The notes beneath the pieces were generated by a model. The model saw only the letters and a list, made by a program, of their open reading frames with translations, searched no databases and was not told the origin of the DNA. DNA of 64,000 nt from Aquanectria penicillioides (Eukaryota; Ascomycota; Sordariomycetes; Hypocreales; Nectriaceae): assembly GCA_003415625.1 (NCBI GenBank), contig PYIU01000008.1, forward strand, positions 2,914,001 through 2,978,000, read 5' to 3'. The first letter of the stretch is position 1. Every line of letters begins with the position of its first letter. Positions 45,259 to 57,584 of this stretch are shown one piece after another. The translations under genes were made by a program, and so were the position numbers.

Positions 45259-46300
45259 TCTGCAGCCTCTAGATAGCGTCGTACTTTGCAGGAGCTTTGA
45301 TCTCAGCGAGAGGAAGGATGATGGAACACCGATGCGACAGAGCGAAATGCAGCAGTTCTCCTATGCTGATTGCCATCGGAACATGATGAGATCATGTGCG
45401 ACGTCATTCGCAGCGGGGTAGTTTCAGAACATAAACAAAGATAGGGTTTTATCCAATAGCTGCACCAAAGGCACAACAAAAAGAAAAACAAGAGGTTGAC
45501 GATAATAATCAGCCACGCAGCCTCATTGTGATCTTTTCCGCTGGCATTGGCAATGTGCATCAATGAGCTGCCGTTTTTGAATTTCGCCACTTGACAGTTT
45601 GATTGATTTGCCACATGGGAAGAGAAGCGGCTGCGAAGAGATGAAGAATTGCGAAATGGTGACAAAATCAAAAGATTAAAGTTGTGAAGGACGAGAGGTT
45701 GAGCATCTCCCTCAACTTGCTGGGGGTCGCTGCAACCCTACGGAGAGAACGGCATTGGCCACACGATGGAAAAGAAACGCGCACTGCCCTGGTCTCTGGC
45801 AATCCTTCCGGTAACTGCAGGATGAAGATGACGGAGAATGAGCAGACTCACCTGATAATTCAAGACATGCACGCACCACGGGCCAGCTTGATACCGATGC
45901 GCCGCAAACACGATGGATCAACCATCCCGTCCCACCAAGTGGAGATGGATTTAAGCTTAATCAACCAGCCATTGCGTCCGAGGCAACATAGAAAAAAACT
46001 AACGCAGTGGATCAAGCGAGCAGGATCAGACATGGAAATGGAAATGATAGGCCTGGGCAGGCCGAAGGGGCAGGGCAGGGACCCATCGAAGCGAGCCCCG
46101 CCGAGGACATGAACGACTCCAGAAGTGGAAACGTGCTGCATCTAATTCACCGTTCTATGAGTGGCCAAGACATCTCTTGGATTTGCTTGTCGTCTTGGCT
46201 CTTGGGTTGAGGAGCGTCGCTACAGGGTCGGCGAGCAAGGCAGTGCGGCGTGCCCAGGCGCCAGAATTGCCTGGCCGCCGCCTGGCTACCCAGTCGTCTA

Positions 46301-47848
46301 CACGTGCGCATGGTTCTCGGTATACGCAGAAGGTGAAGTGTTGAGCCACGCACACGACCGCTGCCGTCGATTGGTGAGGACGGCCAAACCCAAGCACCGG
46401 GGCCAAGCAATGCGAGGTGCGACCAAGAGACGTCGGTCCCCGGCACGGCCGCGGGTTGCCCGTGGTCCAACCTCGTTATCGATGGTGCGTTGGTTTGCAT
46501 GCCCAGTTTGGGAATCATCCGTCGACTGAGAAACCCAGCTGCCTAGATAGGGTTGACTCGTCTGGAAGGGATCATCATGTCGGTTGTGAGAGTGAATGCA
46601 ATGTGCAGAACTATAGACGAGCTTGGTTGTGGTGTGATGCTCGGTATGCCTCACGAGCCTTTTGCATAGCAATCAATGGTACAGAGCAATCGGGCGCAAG
46701 GGGGGCAGCAATTTCGAGCTCCAAGTGTCACGCGCGGCAAATCCGTTTACAGACGAAGTGCTCAGGAGGTGTACGAAAGCTCCCCGGGAGTTACCGTTCT
46801 GTACAGATTCTAGAAATTCAAAAAAAGCCCATTCCATCAGAGGTCACCACCACATGCATGGAAAGCCGAGAAATCAATAGAGAGAGAAAAATACATGGAG
46901 TCCGCCAAGCAAGTGGACGATGGCTGACCCAAGTGGCGTGGGTGCTAGGCTGGTTTCAGACACCGAGACGAACGGCGAGGGGGGTAGCTTGAACGGCAAT
47001 GTTGAAAATGTGCCTGCGAGATTCACGGATTTCAAGGGACAGCCAAGACAGCCAACAGCAACAAGGGACGACCCAAGGGCTGCCAACGTGCCGGCATCAC
47101 TGGCTACGGGTGGTCTGCGGGTGTTGGCGACGGCAGGACTTGGCAGCAAGCAAGTGACCGGGAATGAGGTGGGTGGCAAGCAGGCTAAGAGGGGAGAGAA
47201 AGGCTTGGGAGTTGGAGATAACGACGGTGGGATTGATGAGGTCCGTCAGACAACAGAGAGATTTGTCCGCCCGGGGTGTTTTCTTGGTCAATGATGTGGT
47301 CGTGCTTGAATGGCATACAGATAGCTCGATCCATGGTCGACATGACAGCCTGCAAAGAGCCTTTGGGGCGGACAGGAAGAGGCGTTCAGGGCCGTTGCTT
47401 CAGAAAACGGCGTCCATTCCCCCATGTTCCCCCTTCTCAGAGAGAAAAACGCCCGAGACAAGGGCCCAGGGCCGCCAAGAAGCAGGAGAAGAGGCTGCCA
47501 AGAACAGACGGGGGATGCCAAGGACTTAAATGCTCAATGGACAGCAGACAGGGTCGCTCGCGGGACTGGTTGGCACGACTTTTAGGGAGGGATACATAGT
47601 TAATTACATGCACCATTGCGCAGAGAGCCACCGATATGTGCCACACATCCGCCGTCGTGTGGGTTGCTGGGGATCGTGGGCGGCGACGGGACAAGGATGC
47701 GCTAGCCGGGGTGATGTGGACAAACCATCGACGACACGTGGGGAAGGGCAGCGTGTAATTGGACACAGATTCGACAGGGGCCAAGACTCTTGGCTGCGAG
47801 ATCTCGACGACATGTCAGATATTCTCGGAGTTGACGCTCCAGCACGTG
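46301..47848. promoter_or_regulatory. Three CACGTG boxes upstream of phosphate symporter
   Basis: CACGTG at 46301-46306, 47735-47740 and 47843-47848, the last two 108 bases apart and about 1.25 kb before the start codon. CACGTG is the core bound by Pho4/NUC-1-type bHLH phosphate regulators. The distance is large, so function is only suggested. Confidence 0.3.
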
Positions 47849-48228
47849 CAGCCTCTGCGGCGTCCAACACGAAGGCCTCGAGCAGCGCCGCCGCTGCACA
47901 CGCGGAATTGGAATTGCCTGTTCCCAAACGGTCGTGTGCCCGCTCGGCTTCTCCTGGCTGTGCCCCTCGCGTGCGGACAGCGTTGCCTTGTTCGCCATCC
48001 GGCTCTTCTTAGTCGATACGCGTAACCTTGGCATGCTCCGAGGCCTTTGTCCTGTGTCTGTGCCGATGGATGGATTGTGTCTGTCTGCCTTCACCCGTGC
48101 TGTTGCAATGTTGGCTCAAGACGACATGTCTCGTCCGACCCTCTCCGTCTCCGGATGGCGCAACCAGATCCCGTCCTGTAGCATCCATCCTCAGACATTC
48201 ACTCAACGCCCACATCACACGTCACGCA

Positions 48229-48250
48229 TACACGTACACGTACACGTACA
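48229..48250. repeat. (TACACG)3 short tandem repeat
   Basis: Three TACACG units plus a partial fourth, in the upstream region of the symporter. Confidence 0.7.
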
Positions 48251-49088
48251 GTACAAGCCCATGCTTTGCACCTTAATTCAGCCTGTGTTATTCGCAAAAT
48301 GGAAAATACGCGTCAAGGCCATCGCCTAGCCTAGAAACCACCCCGACTGCGCTGTCGTGTGAGCCTTGCACGCCCAGCTGCTGATCTCTTCCAACACGGC
48401 CACGGCCACACATGCAACTCACACACACATGCCGCACCCCAAGACGCTTATTATTATGTTCGTAGCGGGCCCAAAGCCTCCTCTTGGCCCATGCATGCCA
48501 TGTGTGTGTCCCCATCCAACAAGCTTGCGGTACGCGAGCACGAGCGATGCCACCTGACAGAGAGTTGCGTCCCGCCAAGATCAGCTCGTTGATTCGTCCT
48601 CCCCAACTTGGTTCTCCCTCGTCCGAATGAGTTGACCGAGCCTCACCCTGGCCTCTGTTCCACCACACATGCCTAGTGAGTACGCCAAGCTCTCCGCCCC
48701 TGCTCCGCTGCTCTCCACTGGGCCAGCCTACGGAGTACTCCATCTGGAATTTGGAGGGACGGACCACCCAAAGTGGCTTGACGAAGCATAACAATAAGCT
48801 TGTCCGCCAAGACCTGCATCCAATGTGCTCTGGTAGCATCCACCCCCCCAATCCAAGGTCGTGCAAGGTTGTAGAGTGCCATTGTAGCGCGTCCCCCGTC
48901 TGATATAAGGATTGCGTCCTCACCATGTCAACCCGGTTTGGTTTTCTTGCGAGAAGCAAGCGACATTCCCTTCCTCACCCTCTTTTCTAGAGACCGCTCC
49001 AGTTCTCCCATCTGGAGGGACCGCTAGATAGTTTCCAGTCTCTTTTTCTGGTCTTGACTGCTGGGGTCCTCCCAAAGAAACCGCAGCC

Positions 49089-51223
49089 ATGGCTATCCTC
49101 CACCAATACGACTACATTTTTGCCATCGGTACCATCTTCGCGTTCCTGGACGCTTGGAACATTGGTAGGTTCTGGCCAGCATAACACATCATCGCATGAG
49201 ACCAACCCCTTCAACGAAGGCCTCGTGTGAGCCGACGCCTAGTCTGCTCAGCATCAGCACACATGCACACCCAGTTGCCACTGTTCCCGACCTTGCTTTG
49301 ATTTTCCCCCTCCGCCTCCTCCTTTTCCACTCCATCACACCAATCGCAAAGAGTCTCCCTCAGCTAACATTCATATTCCCTCCCAGGTGCCAACGATGTC
49401 GCCAACTCTTGGGCTACGTCGGTCTCGTCCCGATCCCTCAGCTACCTCCAGGCCATGTGCCTGGCCGCCATTCTCGAATTCTGTGGATCCATCGGTGTTG
49501 GTGCCCGTGTTGCTGACACCATCCGAACCAAGGTCGTCGACATTGATCTCTTCGAGGATGATCCAGCCCTTCTCATGCTCGGCATGATGTGCGCCGTCGT
49601 CGCCTCGTCCATCTACCTCACCGTCTGTACCAAGATCGGTCTCCCCGTCTCCACTACTCACTCCATCATGGGCGGTGTCATCGGTATGGGCATTGCCCTC
49701 GTCGGCGCCGACGGCATTCACTGGGCCGAACTCGACAAGGGCATCAACGAGGGTGTCGTTTCCGTCTTCCTAGCCTGGATCATCGCCCCCGGCCTGGCAG
49801 GCGCCTTCGCCTCCATCATCTTCCTCATCACCAAGTATGGCGTCATGCTCCGCAGCAAGCCCGCCTGGAAGGGTCTCTTCCTTGTCCCCATCTACTTCGG
49901 CATCACCGCTTCTCTCCTCACCATGCTCATCGTCTGGAAGGGAGGCAAGATCAAGATCACCTTCAACGACGCCGAGACCGTTGGCTTCATTATTGGTGTC
50001 GGTGCCGCCTGGGGCCTCGTCGTCGCCATCTTCCTCGTTCCCTGGATGTACCGCATCGTCATCAAGGACGACTGGCAGCTCCGCTGGTGGCACATCCCCA
50101 TGGGTCCTCTCCTGCTCCGGCGCCCCGACCCCCCTGCCCAGCCTGATGGAGCTCACGGCGGCATCAAGGATTTCTACGAGGGTCACCTCACCCGCGAGGA
50201 GCTCGATGAGCTCCGACGTGCCGGCCACGATGGCAGCAACGAGTTTGTGCGCGCCGACGACGAGCGTGCCGAGCTCGAGCGCACCAAGAGCCAGGAGGGC
50301 AAGCAAGTCGCTCGCGATTCCGACGAGATCGAGCCCGTCCAGCCCAAGCAGAAGCGAAGCATCCTGGGCGAGAAGCCCGAGGGCCCCGTCTACAGCCCCG
50401 CCGTCCTCTTCTGGTACCTCAAGTTTGTCTTCCTGCAGGGTATCGACCAGGACATTGTCAACCTGCAGAGCCAGAAGGGCATCCTCAGCGGCGACCTCGA
50501 GGAGATCCACGCCAACGTCCCTCACTACGACAACCGCGCCGAATACCTGTACACCTTCCTCCAGGTCATGACCGCCTCCACTGCCTCTTTCACCCACGGT
50601 GCGAACGATGTCGCCAACGCCATCGGTCCCTACGCCACCATCTTCCAGATCTGGCACACTGGTGAGCTTGGCAAGAAGTCTGAAGTCCCTCTCTGGATTC
50701 TGTAAGTCAAACCCTTTACTCCCCAATGACGGGACGCACGTGCTAACATTAAATCACAGCGCCTTCGGTGGTGCCGCCATTGCCCTCGGTATCTGGACCT
50801 ACGGTTACAACATCATGCGCAACTTGGGTAACCGCCTGACTCTGCACTCCCCCTCTCGAGGTTTCTCCATGGAACTGGGCTCTGCCGTTACCGTCATCCT
50901 TGCCACCCGCCTCAGTAAGTACACCCAAAACCCAATTGTAGAGCCTTGAAGTATATGAATACATACATATTGGCATTCCACGTTTGAAATTATCAAAAAC
51001 ACTAGCTAACCCCCCTCCAGAGCTCCCCGTTTCCACCACCCAGTGTATCACTGGTGCCACCGTTGGTGTCGGTCTGTGCTCCGGCACCTGGCGCGCGATC
51101 AACTGGCGCATGGTCGCCTGGATCTACATGGGATGGATCATCACCCTCCCTGTGGCCGGTATCATCTCTGGTTGCCTTTGCGGCATCATCATCAACGCTC
51201 CTCGCTGGGGTTACCGGGGATAA
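49089..51223 (+). CDS. Na+/phosphate symporter, Pho89/Pho-4 type (PiT family)
   Basis: Predicted 582 aa. Exons 49089-49164, 49387-50701, 50760-50914 and 51021-51223 have introns of 222, 58 and 106 bases. High-affinity phosphate import at the plasma membrane. The family's inverted-repeat signature is present twice: GANDVANSWATSVSSR at residues 26-41 (made by the first splice) and THGANDVANAIGPYATI in the second half. Each is paired with a PVSTTHS/PVSTTQC motif. A central hydrophilic loop of about 130 residues (about 340-460, rich in Glu, Asp and Arg) separates the two halves, as usual. Codon use is strongly C-ending, as in a highly expressed core gene. The long first intron is unusual for this window. 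Phosphate-starvation control is expected for the family but not shown. Confidence 0.96.
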
Positions 51224-52706
51224 GCAACGTCAAGTTTGAGGGCACTTGGAACGCGCGCACACGAACACACATATATATATCATGTTTTTTTTTATGGTGG
51301 GGGGGTGGTTGGAAGTTGATTAGTCCATCTTTACATTATCCGGAGACAGCTGGTTCAAGACGGCCTCTCGTGTTTTTTTTTTTAACTCTCATATATATAT
51401 ACCTTAAACAGCTAATGGAAAGAATGCCAATGCCCGCGCGTTTTACTTTGAGTTTGCCTGCGAAGTTGGTTTTGCTTGATTTGACTAGTTAGATGCCTCG
51501 ACATCACTTACTATCTCGATATGTGTTTGACTTCTCCGTCGTGGATGCGTTTAGTGACGGAATGATATAAAGAGAGATTTGAATTTCCTCTTTCTGATAC
51601 CAAGGTAATCCAAGGAGTTGTTCTCCTATATAATTTGCTCAACGTGAAGTAGGGAATTTTTTTGGGTTAGGGCGAACAGTAATGCTAAATCTGAGAGGAA
51701 GTTGTCTCATAATGGTACACCCTCGTTGTGTTTAGACATGATCGGTCAGTGATGATTGCTTGTTGAGAAAATAGCATCACTTAATGATAGCATAGCATCT
51801 AATGATCTTAAAAGCTATTGTAAAATATTAATCCTTCCGAAGCCAACAGTTTATCTTTGTGAAACGAATATTCAATCATACACTTCTCCCACACAGGTTG
51901 GAAATGATGATATAGGGTAGCTGTTCCCATCGGCTCTGCCCCACCACGCCTCAAATTGCGTCATAGCACCAATGTCGACGATGCTCAACAACAACAGCTC
52001 ACTCACTCATGTAGCTGGGGAAACGACGATTTCTGTGAATCTGGGGTTCGAGCTGCTTCTAGCTTGTGTGGAGCACGCAATGCCATGGGTTGAGCGAGAA
52101 ATGGTCCCATCATGTGATTTTTTTTTGGCGCAGTGCCATAATTCCCACTTCTTCTTCAAACACCGACCGAGTCGGCAATTGACTGTGGCTAGTGAATCCT
52201 AACCCCCAATACCGAAGCGCCTCGTCCCCACCGAAAAGGTTGGGGTTTGGTTTGACGTGCATTTCTCCAACTGCAAGACACCGTCCGTCAAACCGAGAGA
52301 CGGCGTTTAGAGAAGACTCAAAAAAAAAAGGTCAAATAGGATCTAAACCCCAACCCCTTTCTCCCTGCTGTCGGTCTTGTGTCCACTCCCCTCATCCATG
52401 AATCATGGTCATGTCGTGATGACAAGACGTGCAGATTATCCGACCTTCTCGTCACGAACCCACGGATAAGTTCCCGCCCCGTCGTCGTCGGCAACGAACG
52501 TCTTTCTACCCCGGTCGGCGTTTGAAATCGGTCTCCTTCTCTGCGCTAAGACTCCTACCGGTGTCCGTGTTTCCCCCAAAAGACCCCCTTCTCAACCCCC
52601 ACGGTGGAGACCTCCGGCGTCGGTGGAACTGCGACAGCACAACAGATCACAAAAACCTTGAGCGCAATTGGTCTCCTGGCGGTGCCCTGCGGTCTTCTCT
52701 CCGGCT
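51224..52706. other. Intergenic, 1.5 kb
   Basis: Contains the symporter 3' region, with T-rich and TATATA stretches near 51270 and 51390, and the upstream region of the dehydrogenase. Small frames (51972-52202, 52429-52803) have no features. Confidence 0.45.
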
Positions 52707-53858
52707 ATGGCTTTCCCACTGTCCCGCTTGGGTAGCCGATTGGCGATCCGGGGTCATATATCCCGAGCGGTTGCCCCTCGATGGGCTGGAGGTGCAGTTG
52801 TAGCTTGCTGTCGTCGCACTCATCCTCCCCAGTCTCAGTCTTGCGGCCCAAGGAGCGTCTTCTCATCTCATCATCGCCTCGCCTTTTACTCATCCCAGCC
52901 AGGCACAGAAACAATGAAGCTGCTGTACCCCACCTCGCTCAAGCTCGACGTCTCGAGCATTGACGGCTTCTCCGTCCAGCTCCAGCCCTACGACGTCAAG
53001 CAGCTCATCCCCGAGGAGCACGTCGACGCCGACGTGCTCGTCACCTGGACCAACAGCGCCGAGAACCTCAAGGACGCCGCCAGCCGCCTCAAGAACCTCC
53101 GCTGGATCCAGTCGCTTGCCGCCGGCCCCAACGACGTCCTCAGCGCCGGCTTCGACGCGTCCAAGATCACCGTCACGACGGGCTCCGGCCTCCACGACCA
53201 CACCGTCGCCGAGCACACGCTGGGCCTCCTCCTCGCCTCGGCGCGCCGCTTCTACGAGATGCGCGATTATCAGCTCCAGGGCAAGTGGCCCGGCCACCTG
53301 GGCGGCCCCCAGCCCGACCGACCCGCCGGTGCCTTCACCACGCTGCGCGACGCTCGCGTGCTCATCTGGGGCTTTGGCAACATCGCAAAGGCCCTCACCC
53401 CGCACCTGGTCGGGCTCGGCGCCGAGGTCCGCGGCGTCGCCCGCCGGGCCGGCGTCCGGAACGGCATCCAGATCTACGGCGAGGAGAGCCTGCCGGAGCT
53501 GCTGCCCGAGACGGACGCCCTGGTCATGATCCTGCCGGGCTCCGACTCGACTCGCCACGCCCTCAACGCCGAGCGCCTCAAGCAGCTGCCCAAGCACGCG
53601 TGGGTCGTCAATGTGGGCCGCGGCACCGCCATTGACGAGGACGCCCTCGCCGACGCCCTGGAGAAGCGCGAGATTGGCGGCGCCGCCCTCGACGTCTTCG
53701 AGGTCGAGCCACTGCCCGAGTCTAGCCGCCTGTACAAGGCCCCCAATACCATTGTGTCGCCGCACGCCGCCGGTGGCCGACCCCAGGGATCTGAGGCGCT
53801 GATTGCCGAGAACCTGCGCCGCTTCATGGCCCAGCAGCAGTTGAAGAATGTAATCTAA
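52707..53858 (+). CDS. D-isomer-specific 2-hydroxyacid dehydrogenase, possible mitochondrial presequence
   Basis: NAD(P)-dependent interconversion of 2-oxoacids and D-2-hydroxyacids. The cofactor motif is WGFGNIAKAL. The catalytic Arg is in NVGRGTAIDE, Glu in ALDVFEVEPLP, and His in VSPHAAGGRPQ. A normal catalytic protein starts at ATG 52914 (MKLLYPTS, 314 aa), as in many fungal relatives. In frame upstream, from ATG 52707, lies an Arg- and Ser-rich, acid-free stretch (MAFPLSRLGSRLAIRGHISR..., HRLAFYSSQ) that looks like a mitochondrial targeting peptide, giving 383 aa. I report the longer form; both could be made from one mRNA. No intron. GC-rich with C-ending codons. The long minus-strand frame over it (52890-53957) is a shadow. 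Confidence 0.9.
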   Translation: MAFPLSRLGSRLAIRGHISRAVAPRWAGGAVVACCRRTHPPQSQSCGPRSVFSSHHRLAFYSSQPGTETMKLLYPTSLKLDVSSIDGFSVQLQPYDVKQLIPEEHVDADVLVTWTNSAENLKDAASRLKNLRWIQSLAAGPNDVLSAGFDASKITVTTGSGLHDHTVAEHTLGLLLASARRFYEMRDYQLQGKWPGHLGGPQPDRPAGAFTTLRDARVLIWGFGNIAKALTPHLVGLGAEVRGVARRAGVRNGIQIYGEESLPELLPETDALVMILPGSDSTRHALNAERLKQLPKHAWVVNVGRGTAIDEDALADALEKREIGGAALDVFEVEPLPESSRLYKAPNTIVSPHAAGGRPQGSEALIAENLRRFMAQQQLKNVI

Positions 53859-54521
53859 TAAGGGATATAGAGAAGAGGGATACAAAAAGTAAAAAGATAG
53901 AAGACTTATAAAAAATACATAAAAATTTAAATCAACCAGACCCTGTAGCAATCTCAAAGGTGACTCGCAATTCTCATCTCAACTGTTCAGGACTCTACTC
54001 TCTCCAGAGTTTGGTGGGGGTGATCAACTAGTCCACAACAAGATCCGACAACGGGACAAACGCAAGACCGCATCTTTCGCCCGAGGGCTGAGAAGGGCAA
54101 ATGATGCGCGACACAATGAGGCAAGACTCGATGTTGCATCAAATGGCTCAAGTGGCACATGGGACACAAAGGTTGAGTACCTCGCATCCAATACCACCCT
54201 CTGTAGCCCCCTCTGCAACCCTCTCGGGCCTCTAATACAGGGGATTACAAGGGTCCCACGAGGAGAGCTGCTTGACGTCACAGGGCCGAGTGAGCTGTGG
54301 ATGGCAGAGTAATGAATCTGCAACTGTCGGCACACACGTAAAAGGTGAAAATAATTGCTTAAAAGCATCTAGTAATGACCATCCACATGCGCCATGCCCG
54401 CGTCTACTCTATTTTGTCTTTTGCTCCTATATTTAACTCGCTCTTGTAAACAAAAAAAATTTATCTTTGCTCTTCTGCCAGAGACATGTCGCAACCGCGT
54501 CTCTCTTGTTGATCATCTTGT
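53859..54521. other. Intergenic between convergent genes
   Basis: Starts with an A-rich 3' region of the dehydrogenase (53859-53935). Frames on the minus strand (53987-54368) have no features. Confidence 0.45.
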
Positions 54522-55429
54522 CTAGATCTTGGGACCCTTGGGCTTCCACAGACACCACGCCACGGCGATGCTCGTCTTGAGGAACGCGGCGATCCACAGC
54601 GCACCCGCGAAGCCAGCCCACGACTTGGACAAGAATCCTCCGCCGACTGCACCAGCAAACAGCAGCACGGCTCCCACCGCTCGTCGGTTCCTGTCGGAGT
54701 TGTCGGCGATGGGCGCCGTGAACAGGCGCGCGTCGCTCATCATGTCGCAGTACAAGCTGGTCAGCACCACGGTCGGCATGCTGTTGTACTTGAGCACGCG
54801 GCTGGCGACGATCTGGCCGGCGCTCTGGAAGGCCAGCAGGGCGATGGACGCATAGTCGGACCAGGGGAACGAGTTGCGCACCGTCTCGATGATGTAGCCG
54901 TCGCGGTGGATCGTCTCGCGGCCCTGCGGCTTGTTGTGCACGGCGCCCGTGGTGGCGAGGATGGCGACGATGCCTGTGATGGTGGCCTGGAGGAGGAACG
55001 ACGTCGCGAGTACCCAGCGCTTCTGCGGGCCGAAGCGACGGTGGAAGCTGGAGAAGAAGAGCGCGCCGAGGGCGAAGCAGATGATGGCGAGGAAACAGCG
55101 CGACCAGGCCTTGCCGGGGAGGTTCTCAGGCTGGCCGCTGACGCCGAGGCCGACGAAGATGGTGTTTCCTAGCGATGCGCCGTCAGACGAGACATGGCCG
55201 CAAGCTATCGTTTCCACTCTCACTTACCAGTTTGCATGCTGACGAAGCAACCGTACATGTTGAAAGCGGCGCTGTCAACCAGACCGGCGACGAGGAAGCA
55301 CACCAACAGCAGCAAGTCGCCCCATCGAGTGTCAATGTCGACGATCCATCGCTGCGACGACCCGACGGGCGCCTGTTCCTTGCTCGCCGACTCGGGGCTT
55401 TCGCTGGGGGGCACCGAAGAGTCGGGCAT
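54522..55429 (-). CDS. DUF1275 (YoaK-type) multi-pass membrane protein
   Basis: Predicted 282 aa, exons 55228-55429 and 54522-55168 (intron 59 bases, phase 1). Six to seven membrane helices. The family hallmark is the segment LLLVCFLVAGLVDSAAFNMYGCFVSMQTGNTIFVGLG, which spans the splice junction. Later come ALLAFQSAGQIVASRVLKYNSMPTVVLTSLYCDMMSD and the closing GAVGGGFLSKSWAGFAGALWIAA. The N-terminus is a Ser/Pro/Glu-rich cytosolic tail. Members occur from bacteria to fungi; their transport substrate is not established. The start at ATG 55427-55429 (MPDSSVPPSES) is preceded by a stop-rich leader. No obvious link to the neighbours. Confidence 0.9.
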
Positions 55430-56745
55430 TGTTGAAGGTGTTGGAGAAAAAGAGAGGTTAGTTGAGACGCCGGTTGAATGTACTATGTATATACTTTTTT
55501 CTCCGTGATGAAATCCGGGGTGTCGTTTGTGTCTCGGCCGGTCGGCGAAGCGATGGCGAGATTTTGCAGATCCAGAAAGGGAGAAGCAGGTGGACGGGAG
55601 GATGCGACAGCGGCACAATGCCGTCGTTTTAATCCCCTGCAAAATGACCCAACCTCATAAGAGCCCTCGAGCCAATTCTCAACAACATAGTCTTTTTTTT
55701 TTTTTACTCTTCTCTTACCCTCTTGGGATGCGCATCCCACGGGGCTGCTCTCGTGCTCTCCTGAGCTCCCGATTGCGTGCTCGGCGTGGCTAGCCCCAAC
55801 GGTGGGGCGCATGCCTAGCCCCGATGCCGTGTTATCCAGACGTCATGATGAAAAGGCGCCCCAAAGAGCCCAGAAGCACCCAAAGTGCGTGTCCAGTGGC
55901 TATCGCCAAGGCCCGGGGCTTGCGAGACACGGACCTGTTCGGGGAGTTAGATGTTGCTTCGGTCCAACAGCAACGCATGAGATGACTTCACTTCGTCCGT
56001 CGACTGAGCAATAGCGTCTCCGTAGACGGGGAGCACAACGGCGAAAGCGGTCCGGTCCCACAGCAGCTGGTGGGCTTGACTGTGTCGTATTTCGGCCCGT
56101 CGCTGTGATACCGGCGTGTGTGCTGGGAAACTAGGTACCTACGTGCGCAGTGGAGTAGTCACTGGCGCAAAGGAAATACATGACATGCAATCATTCATCA
56201 TCCCATCCATCCCTCTCATTACAACATGTGCCCTTGTTCCCTTCCCCCTCTCCTCCCCTTCCAGGATCAAGCGCACGGCCGTGTCCTACTATAGCGCCAA
56301 GCCCAACACTGTCTTGGGGGCTTCGTGGAGAAGAAATAGGCACACAAAAAAAAATCGCTTTTCCTTTCCTATGTATGGGATTAAATTGTTGCGGAAAAAT
56401 GCCAAGCGTCACGCGATGCCAAGACGGCTTGCGGCGTTGCTAATTCGAGTCACATCCTGACACCTTTTGACGCGACTTTGATAAAAACACATTGCGTAAG
56501 CGCTGCAATTTCTCCTCGTCCATTTTTTCTTGGCTGGCTTGGCTGTTTGAGAAATTGGTTGCACTGTCATGAAGAGCAAAAAAAATTTCTGTTGAATCAT
56601 CTGATATACTGCATCGGCCTAGATGCTAGACCGCAGCCTCACCTGCAAACATCCCACGCTCGACGACAAGTAGCATATTCGTCAGCACTGACTACGAAAC
56701 ACTCCAACGCACAGTTTTCGGGCACGCCTATGTTTTTATTTCCGG
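55430..56745. other. Intergenic, 1.3 kb
   Basis: Contains the DUF1275 promoter and the 3' region of the methyltransferase. It has a poly-T run (55691-55704). Frames at 56116-56460 and 56478-56852 (plus; the second antisense to the methyltransferase 3' exon) have no features. Confidence 0.45.
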
Positions 56746-57584
56746 CTATAGTCTCAATGCATACATCATCACTGGCAATAGCGGCCGGCCATCAATCAAA
56801 GGAAAGCCCCGCTGGAGATCCGTCCTCACAAGTCGTAGCCCAGCCTCCTTGAATAACTCCTGGAACTTGTCGTCGGCCCTGGATCGAGTTAGCCTTGTTC
56901 AAGCTCGACTAGCTTGCCTTGCTTCATTTTGAGTTGCACCAACCTCGTCACACTGCTATCTTCTTCGTCAAATTCGTCGTGAATGCCCGTAGTGATGTTT
57001 TCTTTGAAAACAATCACTCCCTCCGGATGCAATGCTTGCTTACATCTGGCGAGAAACTCGAGGAGCAACTTGTCCGGGAGGTATGCGGCGCACCACTGAA
57101 CCCAAATCAGGTCGTACCAAACGCCTTCGGCCGGCAGCCAGCCCTCTAGTCCAACATTATAGACGTCCCCCACTCCGGGCTTGCCCTTGAGCACGTCGGT
57201 GAACTTGGCAACCGGCTCGATGATATCTACGCGATCAGCTATAGGCAGCAAAAGACCCTCAGTGACTCTCCCGATTCTGCACACGCCATAAAGACACTAC
57301 ACGTTAGCAGCTGCAATGCGCGCAGCTCTTCGACACGACCCCAGGAGGCTGGACGACACGCACCCTGCCCCTCCCTCGAGCACCATGGGAACCTTCTTGC
57401 GCCCGTTTTTGATGCCGTAGCCCAGTCTCGCCAGAAACGTCCGCGACCCCTGCAGGTCGATCCGGGACACTGACGGCTTGCCGCCCAGCATGCCGCTCAC
57501 AGTGGCGTCGATGCCCTCCCAGTACTTCTTGCCATCATCCAAGCTGATGAGCGAGTCGGGAGTGGCGTTGGCGTCTGCGGACAT
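56746..57584 (-). CDS. Alpha-N-terminal protein methyltransferase (NTM1/Tae1 type)
   Basis: Predicted 228 aa, three exons: 57364-57584, 56944-57276, 56746-56878; introns 87 and 65 bases. SAM-dependent methylation of the alpha-amino group of proteins starting X-Pro-Lys, such as ribosomal proteins. The N-terminus has DGKKYWEGIDATVSGMLGG (the family's YW..I.ATV.GMLGG). The first splice creates the SAM-binding motif VLEGGAGIGRVTEGLLL. Then come LIWVQWCAAYLPD and GVIVFKENIT, and the second splice gives TRADDKFQELFKEAGL and the end PVMMYALRL. Length matches fungal homologues. It starts at ATG 57582-57584 (MSADANATPDS); the frame continues upstream into non-coding sequence. A housekeeping gene. Confidence 0.94.

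Larger units (their letters stand above)
45259..49088. other. 3.8 kb gene-free region upstream of the phosphate symporter
   Basis: Many overlapping frames exist (for example 46417-46992 plus, 48288-48959 minus), but they have no motif, biased random-looking composition and competing antisense frames. This is the longest gene-free stretch outside the right end. It may hold a long 5' leader, a non-coding RNA or distal promoter elements. CACGTG boxes and a TACACG repeat are listed separately. Confidence 0.5.

Noticed and set aside
46417..46992. Plus-strand 191-codon frame in the gene-free region
   Set aside because: Random-looking composition, competing frames on both strands and no domain. A young gene cannot be excluded without transcripts.
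48288..48959. Minus-strand 223-codon frame upstream of the symporter
   Set aside because: Trp/Arg/Gly-rich with no motif; probably chance in GC-rich promoter DNA.
49770..50726. Minus-strand 318-codon frame over the phosphate symporter
   Set aside because: An antisense shadow caused by C-ending codons of the real gene; Gly/Val/Glu/Asp-rich with no motif.
52890..53957. Minus-strand 355-codon frame over the hydroxyacid dehydrogenase
   Set aside because: Same antisense effect; the plus strand has all catalytic residues.
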